Positions 40,907 through 50,312 of a DNA stretch of 64,000 nt are shown piece by piece (the stretch's first letter is position 1; each line of letters opens with the position of its first letter). The notes beneath the pieces are model-generated. The model saw nothing but the letters and a program-made list of their open reading frames with translations, was not told where the DNA came from and ran no database searches. A program made the translations under genes and the position numbers. This DNA is from JBIOHP01 sp044449065 (GTDB taxonomy: Bacteria; Bacteroidota; Ignavibacteria; UBA10030; SZUA-254): the NCBI GenBank assembly GCA_044449065.1, contig JBIOHP010000015.1, positions 1 through 64,000 of the forward strand, given 5' to 3'.

Positions 40907-43807
40907 TTAATTCACGATCGCCCTCACAATTGCGTCATGCAGCTCAGGCCTGATCTTTGTAATCTTCGTGTTCGCCCGTGTCGGGTTTACCCTGTTGGTC
41001 AGGAATATCGTGAAGAGGTTGCGCGTCGGATCGACCCAGATGGACGTGCCGGTGAAGCCGGTATGTCCCCACGATTTCTCGCTGAACAAAGTGCCGGCTG
41101 TGCTGTACCCGTTCGTGGTTTTCGTGTCCCACCCGAATGCGCGGGTGCTGTGCTCGTCCTGTTTGGAAGTGAAGAGCACAATGGTTTCAGGTTTGATATA
41201 CTGCCGTCCTGCGTACGATCCTCCGTTCATCAGCATTTGCATAATGACTGCAAGATCGCTTGCAGTGGAGAATAATCCGGCATGACCGGAAACGCCGCCA
41301 AGCATATAGGCATTTTCATCATGCACGACGCCGCGGACGATTCCTTTTCTCAGCACGCTGTCGAATTCCGTCGGCGCGATATTCGGCAGCAGATCGGGGG
41401 TCGGATTAAAACGCGTCCGGTCCATCAACAGCGGACTGAAAAATGTTTTTTCCATGTATTGATCGAGCGGCAGGGAAGTGATCTTCTCGATAATTTTTCC
41501 GAGAACGATAAAATCGAAATCGCTGTACACGGTAGAATCACCGGGCTTGTAGATGAGCTCGGTCTTGTAGACGGAATCGAGCACTTCAGCCGGCGATTTG
41601 CACGTCAGGTATAACCGTTTGAACGCGGGCAATCCCCCGTTATGGAGAAGAAGATTCCGGATGGTGATATTCGCTTTTCCGTTATTTCCGAATTCGGGAA
41701 GATATTGCATCACTTTGGCGTCGAGCGTAAAACTTTTCTCATCATAGAGTTTCATCAGCGCTGTGGTTGTCGCAATAACCTTGGTGATGGACGCGAGGTC
41801 GTACATTGTTTCCCGGTTTACGTTCGGCGAGCCGGCTGTATATTCTAATTTTCCGAATGTTTTATTATAGATGACGCCGCCGTCTTTGGCGACCAGAACC
41901 TGCGCTCCCGGAAATGCCGCATCGCGGATTCCGCTTATAACAACTGAATCGACCAATGCCAGACTATCCCGGTTGACCCCATCCGCCTCCGGCGCGTCGT
42001 TCCGTAAAGTCGATTGCGGCAAGTGGACGCCCGTACCATAGGGAAACATTCCCGGGATTGATACGGGTAATTTCCCTGTGGCGGGTATTTCACCGAAGAG
42101 GAGCTCACAAACCGCTTCGGTCATCACCTCGGCGTCTGAATACGCGCACAGGTATGCCGCTGCTTCAGGAACAACTTTGAGGACGTATGGACTCCCCAGG
42201 GCAATGACGATCTGTTGTTTCTTCAACGCGGCTACGCTGTCCAGAAAATCACCGAGTTCAAGTGAAAGACCGAATTTTCCCGAACCCGACCGCGCTTTGG
42301 AATAAATGGGATTGACGATAATATCGGCTTTCTCAAGTTTCTGCAATGCATTTTCAAAATCCAATTTATTGCTTGTCGGATCGAGGCGGATTGTCTCCAT
42401 CCGTGAATAGCGCTTTTTCATTTGCGCGAGGAAGTAATCTCCGGCAGGTTCGTTGGGCCACTGGTTGCCGTTGCGGTTTATTTCCGTACGATAGTTATCG
42501 ACATCGGTGATGATAAGATTGATAATTCTTTTCGATCCGAAACGTTCTAACGGGAGCACTCCGTTATTGGCAACGAGTGTCACTCCGGCGCGGGCGTCGC
42601 GTTTAGCGAGTTGAAGGTGTTCCGGCGTTCCAACGACGTTTGCGATAGAGTTGAGATCGGTGATGCGTTCTTTCGCAAGTCCGAGATCGTACTTGATGCC
42701 GAGAATTTTATGTACAGAAATATTTAACCGGTCTTCAGTGATTCTTCCGGCTTTCACCGCATCGAGGATCGCGGGAATAACCGCGTCTTCATCGGGAAGG
42801 ATGATCAGCACATCCGCTCCCGCCTGAATCGAGCGCACGGCGGACGAATCCGAGCCATAGCGGTTCACCACCGCGCCCATATCCATCGCGTCGGTGACCA
42901 CCAAGCCCTTGTACCCAAGTTCGCTTTGAAGGAAACCATGAATAATAGAGGGTGAAAGAGTAGCGGGCAATGCGGAAGTCGGCTCCAACGCAGGCACAAC
43001 AAGATGAGCGATCATAACTGCGCCGATCCCCTCCGATACAAGACGCCGGAAGGGCACAAGCTCCACACTGTCGAGCCGGGCGCGTGTAAACGGAATGCTT
43101 GGCAGATCGATGTGAGAATCAACCTGCGTATCGCCGTGTCCGGGAAAATGTTTTGCGGTTGCGATGACTCCGCCGTCTTTCAGTCCCCGCGCAAAAGCAG
43201 AAGCCATATCGGCGACAAGTGTCGGGTCTTCGCCGAAGGAACGGGTATTGATGACGGGATTTTCAGGGTTTACATTCACATCGGCGTCCGGGGCATAATC
43301 CTGTCCGACGCCGATTGCGCGAGCTTCTTTACCGATTGCTTTGCCGGTTTCGTATGCCAGGAAAGTGTTCCGCGAAGCGCCGAGCGCCATCGCTTCGGGA
43401 AACCGGGCGCCGCGGCGGATGCGCATCGCGGATCCCCATTCAAAGTCGGATGAAATGAGAAGCGGGACGTCGGAGAGTGCCTGCAGCCGGTTGATCATCA
43501 TGGCGGTTTCATAGACGTCTCCCTGGAAGAATACGAAACCACCGAATTTATTGTCTTTCACTTCGTGCTCAAGCCGGTGAAATTCATCGCTCCCAGCGCT
43601 GTAATAATAGCCGTACGCCCGGCATAAAATCATCTGTCCGATTTTTTCCGGGAGGGACATCCGGGCGAGGGTTGTATCGACCCACTCCTCTTTTGTGAGC
43701 AATGCCCGCTCCGATTGTTCTTTCTTGATAACCGGCGGATGTGTCGCGCAACCGCCGAGCCACAAAAGAATGAATACAGTAACAGCGAAAAGTTTTGATA
43801 ATTTCAT
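40907..43807 (-). CDS. GH3 beta-N-acetylglucosaminidase fused to a serine beta-lactamase-like hydrolase (lipoprotein)
   Basis: This is a 966-residue lipoprotein (lipobox ending at C20). The GH3 domain (about 40-390) carries the NagZ-type signature 'AKHFPGHGDTQVDSH' (His/Asp acid-base dyad near 224-226) and the nucleophile Asp in 'VVTDAMDMGAVVNRYG'. A GH3 C-terminal-like domain follows (about 400-590). The last ~360 residues are a class C beta-lactamase/penicillin-binding-like domain with S-x-x-K ('ASITKVIATT'), Y-S-D ('VYSDFDFIVLGK') and 'HTGFTG'. Such fusions are common in Bacteroidota and are thought to trim peptidoglycan fragments. The start is an ATG. The GlcNAc-kinase-like gene lies 150 bp upstream. 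Confidence 0.9.
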   Translation of the reverse strand: MKLSKLFAVTVFILLWLGGCATHPPVIKKEQSERALLTKEEWVDTTLARMSLPEKIGQMILCRAYGYYYSAGSDEFHRLEHEVKDNKFGGFVFFQGDVYETAMMINRLQALSDVPLLISSDFEWGSAMRIRRGARFPEAMALGASRNTFLAYETGKAIGKEARAIGVGQDYAPDADVNVNPENPVINTRSFGEDPTLVADMASAFARGLKDGGVIATAKHFPGHGDTQVDSHIDLPSIPFTRARLDSVELVPFRRLVSEGIGAVMIAHLVVPALEPTSALPATLSPSIIHGFLQSELGYKGLVVTDAMDMGAVVNRYGSDSSAVRSIQAGADVLIILPDEDAVIPAILDAVKAGRITEDRLNISVHKILGIKYDLGLAKERITDLNSIANVVGTPEHLQLAKRDARAGVTLVANNGVLPLERFGSKRIINLIITDVDNYRTEINRNGNQWPNEPAGDYFLAQMKKRYSRMETIRLDPTSNKLDFENALQKLEKADIIVNPIYSKARSGSGKFGLSLELGDFLDSVAALKKQQIVIALGSPYVLKVVPEAAAYLCAYSDAEVMTEAVCELLFGEIPATGKLPVSIPGMFPYGTGVHLPQSTLRNDAPEADGVNRDSLALVDSVVISGIRDAAFPGAQVLVAKDGGVIYNKTFGKLEYTAGSPNVNRETMYDLASITKVIATTTALMKLYDEKSFTLDAKVMQYLPEFGNNGKANITIRNLLLHNGGLPAFKRLYLTCKSPAEVLDSVYKTELIYKPGDSTVYSDFDFIVLGKIIEKITSLPLDQYMEKTFFSPLLMDRTRFNPTPDLLPNIAPTEFDSVLRKGIVRGVVHDENAYMLGGVSGHAGLFSTASDLAVIMQMLMNGGSYAGRQYIKPETIVLFTSKQDEHSTRAFGWDTKTTNGYSTAGTLFSEKSWGHTGFTGTSIWVDPTRNLFTIFLTNRVNPTRANTKITKIRPELHDAIVRAIVN

Positions 43808-43957
43808 TTTTCTCTTAGGAATTAATACTCAGTGCTATACGATGTAAAATAAGCATGTTGGGGAAATTTCAATCCCGTAATCCTAAGGGACGCCGGGATA
43901 GACGACCGTTTATTTTATGAAGCGCACGATCGAAGAGCGCGTTCGAAATTCAATCGG

Positions 43958-44893
43958 CTACGCTCTGAATGCGTGCAACCCGATAATAACAGCGCCATAG
44001 GCGGCGGGAAATTTTGGTTTCTGGATGACAATTTGCGGCAATGCGGCTCTTGTTCGCTCAGCTACCAATTTCGAATAAGGGTTATCGAACTCGAGGATAC
44101 CTCCCATTAACGCGATGGGGATCTTTCGTTTCGGCGGAACCTTCTTCAGCAATACTCTGGCAAGATCAACCAGCTCGATGGCATTATCGGTCAGAATTTT
44201 TTGGGCGACGTGATCGTGCTTCAACGCGGCGTCGAACACTTTGGGAGCGAATGCTGCAATGTCCGTGCTCTGGAAATAGACTTTCGGAATGAGTTCTTCA
44301 ACGGAAACAATTTTAAAATGATCAAGGACTTTCTGCGTCAATATTGTTTCTTCAATCCTGCCGTCATGATGGCGCAGGACTATATTCAGCGCGTGGCGGG
44401 AGATGGCGTAACCCCCTCCTTCATCGCCGAGGATTCTTCCCCATCCGCCTGCGCGGAGAATCTGATTCGTTTCCGTCCGGTACAATGCGATCGATCCCGT
44501 TCCGGCGATGATAACGATTCCGGGTCCGCCGGCAAAGGCGGCGTCGAGAGCGATCTTGGCGTCGGTTTCAATGGTGACATTGCGGAGCGGGAATTGTTTC
44601 TCATTCCCCAGCGCAAAAAGTTTATCAACAAGCTCGGCTTTCTCCGCAGCGCGGCCCGCGCCCGCAAGTCCCATCACGATTGCCTGTATCGATTCGGGAC
44701 CGCAATTCGCCTGCTGGCAGCATCGCTGGATAAGATCGAAGAGCACCATAGTCGTTTGCGGAATGCCGATGATCTGAAGGTTGGAAGGTCCTCCTTTTGC
44801 TTCGGCAATGACCTCCCCATCCAGAGCGCAAATAAGCGCGTGGGATTTCGTCCCGCCGCCGTCTATACCAATTACGAACCGCGTTATTGCCAC
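43958..44893 (-). CDS. BadF/BadG/BcrA-family N-acetylglucosamine kinase-like ATPase
   Basis: This 311-residue cytosolic ASKHA-fold kinase shows the phosphate-1 loop 'GIDGGGTKSHALI' (about 8-20), phosphate-2 'IVIIAGTGSIALYRT', 'GWGRILGDEGGGYAISRHAL' (sugar site) and 'IALMGGIL'. The family includes GlcNAc and MurNAc kinases. The GTG start has an AAAGGA site upstream. Being upstream of the GH3 beta-N-acetylglucosaminidase in the same direction, it probably phosphorylates the released amino sugar for recycling. Confidence 0.88.
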   Translation of the reverse strand: MAITRFVIGIDGGGTKSHALICALDGEVIAEAKGGPSNLQIIGIPQTTMVLFDLIQRCCQQANCGPESIQAIVMGLAGAGRAAEKAELVDKLFALGNEKQFPLRNVTIETDAKIALDAAFAGGPGIVIIAGTGSIALYRTETNQILRAGGWGRILGDEGGGYAISRHALNIVLRHHDGRIEETILTQKVLDHFKIVSVEELIPKVYFQSTDIAAFAPKVFDAALKHDHVAQKILTDNAIELVDLARVLLKKVPPKRKIPIALMGGILEFDNPYSKLVAERTRAALPQIVIQKPKFPAAYGAVIIGLHAFRA

Positions 44894-45016
44894 GAATCCT
44901 TTAATAGAATCTGATTGAATATGTAAACACTGTAACCCTTCAAATTATGTAAAAAATGAGAGAGAGGCAATATATTCTTGATGCCTCACGATATGATTGT
45001 GATTCCTGTCATTGCT

Positions 45017-45045
45017 TTGCAATCCTCTAAAAAAAGGTTTATATT
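45017..45045 (+). promoter_or_regulatory. Sigma-70-like promoter upstream of the UPF0173 gene
   Basis: TTGCAA (45017-45022), a 17-bp spacer and TATATT (45040-45045), about 35 bp before the ATG. The following TTTTCAATCAA is shared with the region before pepD (59709-59718). Confidence 0.55.
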
Positions 45046-45080
45046 TTTCAATCAATAGTTGAAATTATTGAGATTTTATC

Positions 45081-45758
45081 ATGCTGACACTAACATATTA
45101 TGGACATTCTGTATTTCTCCTTGATGACGGAAAGACCAAGCTCATTATCGACCCGTTTCTGACCGGGAATCCAAGTGCTCCGGTGAGCGCCGATGCGCTT
45201 ACCGTACAATATATTGTTGTCACACACGGTCATAGCGATCATCTCGGCGATGCTATTCCCATCGCTAAACGGTGCAATGCTACGGTCATCGCCACCAATG
45301 AGCTGGCGAGTTATGTTGCAGGGAAAGGCGCCAAAGCGCACAACATGCATATTGGAGGAGCATATAATTTCCCTTTCGGAAGAGTGAAGTTTACCATTGC
45401 GCACCATGGATCCATGACGGACGATGGAGCCGCTTTAGGCGCCGCATCAGGGGTGCTTGTGACGATGGACGGCAAGACAATTTATCATACCGGCGATACA
45501 GGATTATTTTACGATATGAAACTTATCGGTGAAATGAACCCCATCGATATTATGCTTTTGCCAATCGGTGATAACTACACTATGGGAATTGACGACGCGG
45601 TGAAAGCAGTCGAATTCGTTAAACCGAAGCACGTTATCCCAATGCACTATAATACGTTTCCCGTGATTATGGCGGAACCGAAAGATTTTATTGCAAAAAT
45701 AACCGCGAAGGGATTTAAAGGATCAATCCTGGAACCGGGAAAATCGATAACGTTTTAA
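45081..45758 (+). CDS. UPF0173 metal-dependent hydrolase (metallo-beta-lactamase fold)
   Basis: This 225-residue protein has the binuclear metal motif 'THGHSDHLGD' (HxHxDH, about residues 49-58), 'HHGS' (about 112), 'YHTGDTGLF' (Asp bridge, about 136) and 'HVIPMHYNTFP' (C-terminal His). It belongs to the UlaG-like UPF0173 group; physiological substrates are unknown, with candidate lactonase or phosphodiesterase activity. The start is an ATG at the beginning of the plus-strand block that includes parAB. Length and motifs are standard. Confidence 0.9.
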   Translation: MLTLTYYGHSVFLLDDGKTKLIIDPFLTGNPSAPVSADALTVQYIVVTHGHSDHLGDAIPIAKRCNATVIATNELASYVAGKGAKAHNMHIGGAYNFPFGRVKFTIAHHGSMTDDGAALGAASGVLVTMDGKTIYHTGDTGLFYDMKLIGEMNPIDIMLLPIGDNYTMGIDDAVKAVEFVKPKHVIPMHYNTFPVIMAEPKDFIAKITAKGFKGSILEPGKSITF

Positions 45759-45891
45759 AAAATGATCGGCGCATCTTTGCACCAATTGGCAGCCACAGAG
45801 CAATGATCGTGAGATGACTGATCTCCCACGATTCAATAATAATTAACCCTTGTCGGGAATTTTAATCAACATTCAGAAATAACAAGTTCAC

Positions 45892-46371
45892 GTGGATTTT
45901 CTACTTTGGGTATGCAGGGTCATGCATGTATTTAGCGTGATAATTTGGCTTGGTGGTTTGATGTTCCAGGGAGCGGTAGTCGCCCCAGTAATGCAGTTTG
46001 AAGGCGCCGAAGCCAAACCTGCATTGCGAAAGATCAATAAACGATTCATCGGATTCATCTGGATGAGCGTTTGGACGCTCCTTGCAACCGGTATATTAAT
46101 GATGTTGTTCAGTCCGCGGTTTGTGTGGTTTCATATTAATGACCGATGGTCGTTGTTGTTAATGTTGAAACAGATTATATTTATAATTATGGTATTTTAT
46201 GCCTTTGGATATACCCGGATGCTTGATTATCTCAATAAACCCGCCTCAAACGGCGGATTTGATTCGAAATCCGATTTGTACTTGCAGCGCGTTACTCAAT
46301 ATAGAATAATCAGTATTTTTCTTGGCATAGTAGCGCTCTTTCTTGCTGTTGGCATGGTGCTCCCTGGCTAA
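45892..46371 (+). CDS. CopD-like four-helix integral membrane protein
   Basis: This 159-residue inner-membrane protein has four hydrophobic segments (about 5-30, 52-72, 85-105 and 133-157). The first contains 'RVMHVFSVIIWLGGLMFQGAVVAPV', resembling CopD/DUF-type membrane proteins in which the His may bind haem or copper. The third contains 'LLMLKQIIFIIMVFYAFGYTRML'. A GTG start at 45892 is the most upstream plausible codon. Its 3' end overlaps the start of parA, implying coupling, though no functional link to chromosome partition is obvious. Confidence 0.65.
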   Translation: MDFLLWVCRVMHVFSVIIWLGGLMFQGAVVAPVMQFEGAEAKPALRKINKRFIGFIWMSVWTLLATGILMMLFSPRFVWFHINDRWSLLLMLKQIIFIIMVFYAFGYTRMLDYLNKPASNGGFDSKSDLYLQRVTQYRIISIFLGIVALFLAVGMVLPG

Positions 46372-47155
46372 AGTGATATCCATATCGAACCAGAAAGGCG
46401 GAGTCGGAAAAACAACGACTGCCGTCAATCTGTCTGCCTCGGTGGCAGTTGCCGAGTGTAAGACTCTTCTCATCGATATAGATCCGCAGGCAAATTCAAC
46501 CAGCGGCTTGGGATTCGATCCCCGCTCGGCAAATTACAGCACGTACGATGCGCTGATTAATGATGTTGATCCGAACGAAATCATCTCCAAAACGGAAATG
46601 CCTTACCTCTCCATTCTTCCATCCAATATAAACCTGGTAGGCGCGGAAGTGGAACTGGTGGATATTCCGAATCGCGAACGGGTGCTCGAAAACATTGTCG
46701 GAAAAATCCGGGACAACTACGATTACATTTTTATCGATTGTCCGCCATCGCTCTCGCTCATTACCTTGAATGGATTGGTTGCCGCCGATTCTGTTATTAT
46801 TCCGGTACAGTGTGAATATTATGCGCTGGAGGGTCTGGGACAATTGCTCAATACCATAACCATCGTTCAGCAAAATCTCAACGATAAACTGGTAATCGAA
46901 GGGGTTCTTATGACGATGTACGACAGCCGCTTGCGGCTCTCGAATCAAATTATCGATGAAGTCAAAAAATATTTCGGTGAAAAAGTGTATACTACAATTA
47001 TATCGCGAAACGTCCGCCTGAGCGAATCGCCAAGTTATGGCAAACCTGCGCTTCTGTATGATGCAGTTTCCACCGGCTCCAAAAACTATATGGATCTTGC
47101 CCGCGAATTTCTCAAACGGCAGCAATCGAACAATTTACACACAGCTTCGGCGTAA
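46364..47155 (+). CDS. parA: ParA/Soj family chromosome-partitioning ATPase
   Basis: This roughly 263-residue ATPase drives chromosome or origin segregation with ParB. The deviant Walker A 'SNQKGGVGKTTTAVNLS', switch I 'DIDPQANSTSGLG' and 'YIFIDCPPSLSLITLNGL' are clear. The start is unclear. The usual N-terminus (A-K-V-I-x-I-S-N-Q-K-G-G) is preceded here by CTG at 46364, with GTG at 46373 and TTG at 46343 as alternatives, and no ATG is available. It overlaps the upstream membrane-protein stop codon, so coupling may set the start. parB follows 7 bp after the stop. Confidence 0.93.
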   Translation: MAKVISISNQKGGVGKTTTAVNLSASVAVAECKTLLIDIDPQANSTSGLGFDPRSANYSTYDALINDVDPNEIISKTEMPYLSILPSNINLVGAEVELVDIPNRERVLENIVGKIRDNYDYIFIDCPPSLSLITLNGLVAADSVIIPVQCEYYALEGLGQLLNTITIVQQNLNDKLVIEGVLMTMYDSRLRLSNQIIDEVKKYFGEKVYTTIISRNVRLSESPSYGKPALLYDAVSTGSKNYMDLAREFLKRQQSNNLHTASA

Positions 47156-47162
47156 AAATTCT

Positions 47163-48134
47163 ATGTCAAAATTTAAAGGCGGTTTAGGTAAAGGTCTCTC
47201 GGCGTTGATACCAACGGTCAACAAACCGGCAATCCAACCGAACGCGAGGGATCAGCGGGATCAAGAAAAAGAGGCAGGATTTGCAGCAGATCATCAACCG
47301 GGTATAACCGTTGAAAAAAACCAGACTGGTTTAACCGGCTCGATCAGCGATCTCGAATTATTCCGCATAAAACCCAATCCGTTTCAACCCCGCGCCGATT
47401 TCGATCAGGAAGCGCTCGATGAGTTGAAGGATTCGATCAGGGAGCAGGGAATTATTCAGCCGATCACCGTCCGGAGAGTTCGCGACGGGATGTATGAACT
47501 GATTTCCGGCGAACGGCGTGTCCGGGCGTCGACTGAAATCGGACTCAAAAGCATTCCTGCCTACATCATTGAAGTTAAATCCGATCAGGAGATGCTTGAA
47601 TTGGCACTCGTCGAGAATTTACAGCGCGAGCACCTTAATCCCATCGAGATCGCAATCTCATATCAACGATTGACGAATGATATCGGATTAAACGCGGAGG
47701 ATATCGCAAAAAAAATAAGTAAAGACCGGACAACAGTAGTAAATTTTCTCCGGTTGCTGAAACTCCCTCAAAAAATACAACACTCGCTCCGGAAGGGAGA
47801 AATCACTACCGGACACGCGCGCGCGTTGCTGGGAATTACCGATGAAACGGTGCAGATCCAAATATTTGAGCGGGTCATCAAAAAAGATTTAAGCGTGCGG
47901 CAGGTTGAAAAATTAGCGCGCGATTACGGCAAAATCGTCACCCATAAACCGTTTCATATCGGCCCGCGAACCGAGAACGCCGCAGCAAGCATCGAGGAAA
48001 AAATCCGCCAGATCATGGCGACAAAAGTGAAAATCAATCTCCGCGAAGGCGGGAAAGGCGAAATCATTATCGAGTTTTATTCCAACGACGACCTCGGCAG
48101 GTTGTTCGATCTCCTTTCAACAATCCAACAATAG
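47163..48134 (+). CDS. parB: ParB/Spo0J family chromosome-partitioning protein
   Basis: This 323-residue CTPase/DNA-binding protein starts at ATG 47163 ('MSKFKGGLGKGLSALIPT', the typical ParB N-terminus that stimulates ParA). The ParB N-domain has 'KPNPFQPRADFDQEALDELKDSIREQGIIQPITVRR', 'ELISGERRVRAS' (CTP-binding GERR) and 'LALVENLQREHLNPIEIA'. The HTH is 'LNAEDIAKKISKDRTTVVNFLRLLKLP'. A linker rich in Gln/Asn (about 20-55) precedes the core. No parS-like 16-mer was found in the window. Confidence 0.95.
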   Translation: MSKFKGGLGKGLSALIPTVNKPAIQPNARDQRDQEKEAGFAADHQPGITVEKNQTGLTGSISDLELFRIKPNPFQPRADFDQEALDELKDSIREQGIIQPITVRRVRDGMYELISGERRVRASTEIGLKSIPAYIIEVKSDQEMLELALVENLQREHLNPIEIAISYQRLTNDIGLNAEDIAKKISKDRTTVVNFLRLLKLPQKIQHSLRKGEITTGHARALLGITDETVQIQIFERVIKKDLSVRQVEKLARDYGKIVTHKPFHIGPRTENAAASIEEKIRQIMATKVKINLREGGKGEIIIEFYSNDDLGRLFDLLSTIQQ

Positions 48135-48143
48135 AAATTAATT

Positions 48144-48527
48144 ATGAATAAGAAAATTATCTATACACCTCAGGCGCCGAAACCTATCGGTCCCTATAGC
48201 CAGGGGATCGTTGCCTCCGGCGCCATGCTCTATACGGCAGGACAGATTCCTATCGATCCGACTTCCAATCAACTTGTTGAGGGAGATATTAAAGCGCAGA
48301 CCCGGCAGGTGATGAAAAATATCGAAGCCATCCTGAAACAAGCGGGGTCGTCGTTCAGCGCGGTGATAAAAACCACGGTGTTTATAAAGGATATGAATGA
48401 ATTTCCCGCGATGAACGAAATCTACGGAGAATATTTCAAGGAGAATCCCCCGGCGCGATCCACTGTTGAAGTCGCTCGTTTGCCTAAGGACGTTCGGATC
48501 GAAATCGAAATTATTGCTTCACTCTAA
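48144..48527 (+). CDS. ridA: RidA family reactive enamine/imine deaminase
   Basis: This 127-residue trimeric protein hydrolyses reactive 2-aminoacrylate-type enamines and imines. 'APKPIGPYSQGIVASGAMLYTAGQIPIDP' at the N-terminus, 'QVMKNIEAILKQAG', and the Arg-containing 'NPPARSTVEVARLPKDVRIEIEIIA' near the end (active-site Arg and Glu) match the YjgF/RidA signature. It starts 9 bp after parB, so it is probably in the same transcript, although the functional link is unclear. Confidence 0.95.
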   Translation: MNKKIIYTPQAPKPIGPYSQGIVASGAMLYTAGQIPIDPTSNQLVEGDIKAQTRQVMKNIEAILKQAGSSFSAVIKTTVFIKDMNEFPAMNEIYGEYFKENPPARSTVEVARLPKDVRIEIEIIASL

Positions 48528-48544
48528 CATACCCAGGGATTTTT

Positions 48545-49153
48545 TTGCGAATAATTTTTTGTTCGTTTTTGCGGCGGTTTTTACTTCTCGTTCTTCTCTT
48601 TTGTTCCACGCATTACAATTCATTATCACAGTTCGCAACAGACACCACCGGCTCAAAATCTGACAGTGCAAAATCAATACTTGTTGACAGCACAAAAGCA
48701 ACGATTAAAGCATCAAATAAGAATATAAAATCAGATGTCATAATTAAGAAGGGATTCCAACCTACCAAAACTCCGATGGTAGCCCTGGGCCTTTCCACGC
48801 TACTTCCCGGCGCGGGTCAAATTTATGATGAAAGTTATTGGAAAGTGCCAATACTCTGGGGGTTGGGCGGGTACTGGGTGTATGAGTACATTCAGAATAA
48901 CAACAACTATAAAAGTTATCGCGATCAGTATCTGCAAAGTCTGATCGATATCCCCGGCTATGGTGACGCCCGGCTCCAGCGGTTGCGCGATTTTTACCGC
49001 GGTGAACGCGATAAATTTGGTTGGTATATAGGAGTCCTTTACCTCGCCAACATCATCGATGCCTACATCAGCGCGCATCTGTATGATTTCGATGTGACAC
49101 CTGACTTGGGAGAGCAAGGGCAGGTGGGCATGAAGTTGAAGTTGAAATTGTAG
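48545..49153 (+). CDS. DUF5683 domain protein (exported)
   Basis: This 202-residue protein probably starts at a TTG with CAGGGA upstream; the N-terminal ~28 residues form a signal peptide. The DUF5683 domain (about 75-190) shows 'ALGLSTLLPGAGQIYDESYWKVPILWGLGGYW' and 'GVLYLANIIDAYISAHLYDFDV', with two to three hydrophobic segments. The family is found mainly in Bacteroidota and relatives and is of unknown function, probably envelope-associated. A Lys/Ser/Thr-rich linker lies between the signal and the domain. It lies 17 bp after ridA. Confidence 0.8.
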   Translation: MRIIFCSFLRRFLLLVLLFCSTHYNSLSQFATDTTGSKSDSAKSILVDSTKATIKASNKNIKSDVIIKKGFQPTKTPMVALGLSTLLPGAGQIYDESYWKVPILWGLGGYWVYEYIQNNNNYKSYRDQYLQSLIDIPGYGDARLQRLRDFYRGERDKFGWYIGVLYLANIIDAYISAHLYDFDVTPDLGEQGQVGMKLKLKL

Positions 49154-49184
49154 GGAAACGTTGATAACCTTCATCGAAGAAAAT

Positions 49185-49262
49185 GCCAACTGATGCCGAA
49201 GGCATCAAACGTTTAAAGAAATAAATACAATTTAAATCCACAACACCGGAGGTGTCGAACAA
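49185..49262. repeat. GATGCC-GGCATC hairpin repeats
   Basis: GATGCCGAAGGCATC (49191-49205) followed by AAACGTTTA and ACACCGGAGGTGT (49241-49253) reproduce the pattern at 187-281. Confidence 0.5.
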
Positions 49263-49274
49263 GAAAAACACCTG

Positions 49275-50219
49275 TTATCCCACTTTTATAATATCATGAA
49301 TTTTCTTCATGTCAATGCTGAGTTTGCCGGTACCGGATTCCACAAACACATCGCCAAACTTCGCTCCCCAGACCACTTCCGATGATTTATAGGACGACCG
49401 GGTGTGTACGGATTGTGAAAATGTTTCGTCCGTGCCTGTAATTAAAATAAGAATCTCTGCGTCGGATTTTTTGAAATCCTGTTCGGTTATTCTAAACAAC
49501 GGACTGGCTTGAGTTATCGGGTGGACGATCACCCAGTGCAAAGGCATAAAGACAACTTTATTTCGCTCCAGATCAAGAGGATAAAATTTTCTGACCTGTT
49601 GCCCGTTAAGTGTTTCAATCCTGCTGAGTGTCACCGTCGCAGTTACTTCGATCAATTCATTGCTTCGCTCGTTTACGATCCTGAATTCAAACGCAGTGAC
49701 CTCGTTGTATGGCGCGATGACGGCATTGTTGCTGAAGATGATCTTTGCATTTGGGCGCGAGAAACGCGCGAACAATAAACCGGTTGCAAGAGCAAACCCC
49801 AGCAACCCAACGAGCGCCTCCAGGGTAACAAGAACATTCACAGAAAAACTATTGGGACTGATTCTGCCGTACCCTATGGTTGCCAGCGTCTGGACACTAA
49901 AGAAAAACGCTTCGAAAAATCTCTGCGTGATGGTAATTCCTTCAGCGCCGCGAAAACCCTCCGTTCCGCAGAGAAGATAAGCTGAAGCGAAAACGGTGTT
50001 GGCAATGAAATACGCAAGCGAGACGAGGAGATAGAACTTTGTCCATGACATAGTCAATAGTGCGTGGTACATATTGAGCGTGCGGAAGAACGGCAATCCC
50101 CCGCGCCGGACATTGAAACTTCCGTCCCGGTTCAGAAATCGTTCATGGCTCCCTTGTGAAACCCGCGAGCCGAGACCAAGATCTTTATTTACATCGTCGC
50201 GATTTGGAATAGTTTCCAT
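49275..50219 (-). CDS. Inward-rectifier-type potassium channel (KirBac-like)
   Basis: This 314-residue channel starts at ATG 50219; a GTG seven codons upstream would fall inside the terminator of the previous gene. It has a slide helix and TM1 ('FYLLVSLAYFIANTVFASAYLL', about 65-90), a pore helix with selectivity filter 'TLATIGYG' (about 120), and TM2 ('LVTLEALVGLLGFALATGLLFARFSRP'). A C-terminal cytosolic immunoglobulin-like Kir domain follows ('FEFRIVNERSNELIEVTATV', 'PLHWVIVHPI'). Family and length match KirBac channels. It lies on the minus strand, convergent with the parAB block. Confidence 0.92.
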   Translation of the reverse strand: METIPNRDDVNKDLGLGSRVSQGSHERFLNRDGSFNVRRGGLPFFRTLNMYHALLTMSWTKFYLLVSLAYFIANTVFASAYLLCGTEGFRGAEGITITQRFFEAFFFSVQTLATIGYGRISPNSFSVNVLVTLEALVGLLGFALATGLLFARFSRPNAKIIFSNNAVIAPYNEVTAFEFRIVNERSNELIEVTATVTLSRIETLNGQQVRKFYPLDLERNKVVFMPLHWVIVHPITQASPLFRITEQDFKKSDAEILILITGTDETFSQSVHTRSSYKSSEVVWGAKFGDVFVESGTGKLSIDMKKIHDIIKVG

Positions 50220-50234
50220 CTGCTGAAAATTTAA

Positions 50235-50273
50235 AACCACCCCTCATAATTCGGTGAACAGCGAGGGGTGGTT
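50235..50273 (-). terminator. Intrinsic terminator after the FKBP gene
   Basis: AACCACCCCTC (50235-50245) and GAGGGGTGGTT (50263-50273) form an 11-bp stem; on the minus strand it is followed by TTTTAAATTTT. It lies 40 bp after the FKBP stop codon and supports starting the Kir gene at 50219. Confidence 0.7.
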
Positions 50274-50312
50274 AGAGTTTTGCAAAACCGGAATTTATAA
50301 AAAAGGATGCGC

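Noticed and set aside
45882..45897. CACGTG core resembling a parS site just upstream of the parA region
   Set aside because: Only about 9 of 16 positions match the parS consensus; the flanks do not fit, so it is not called.
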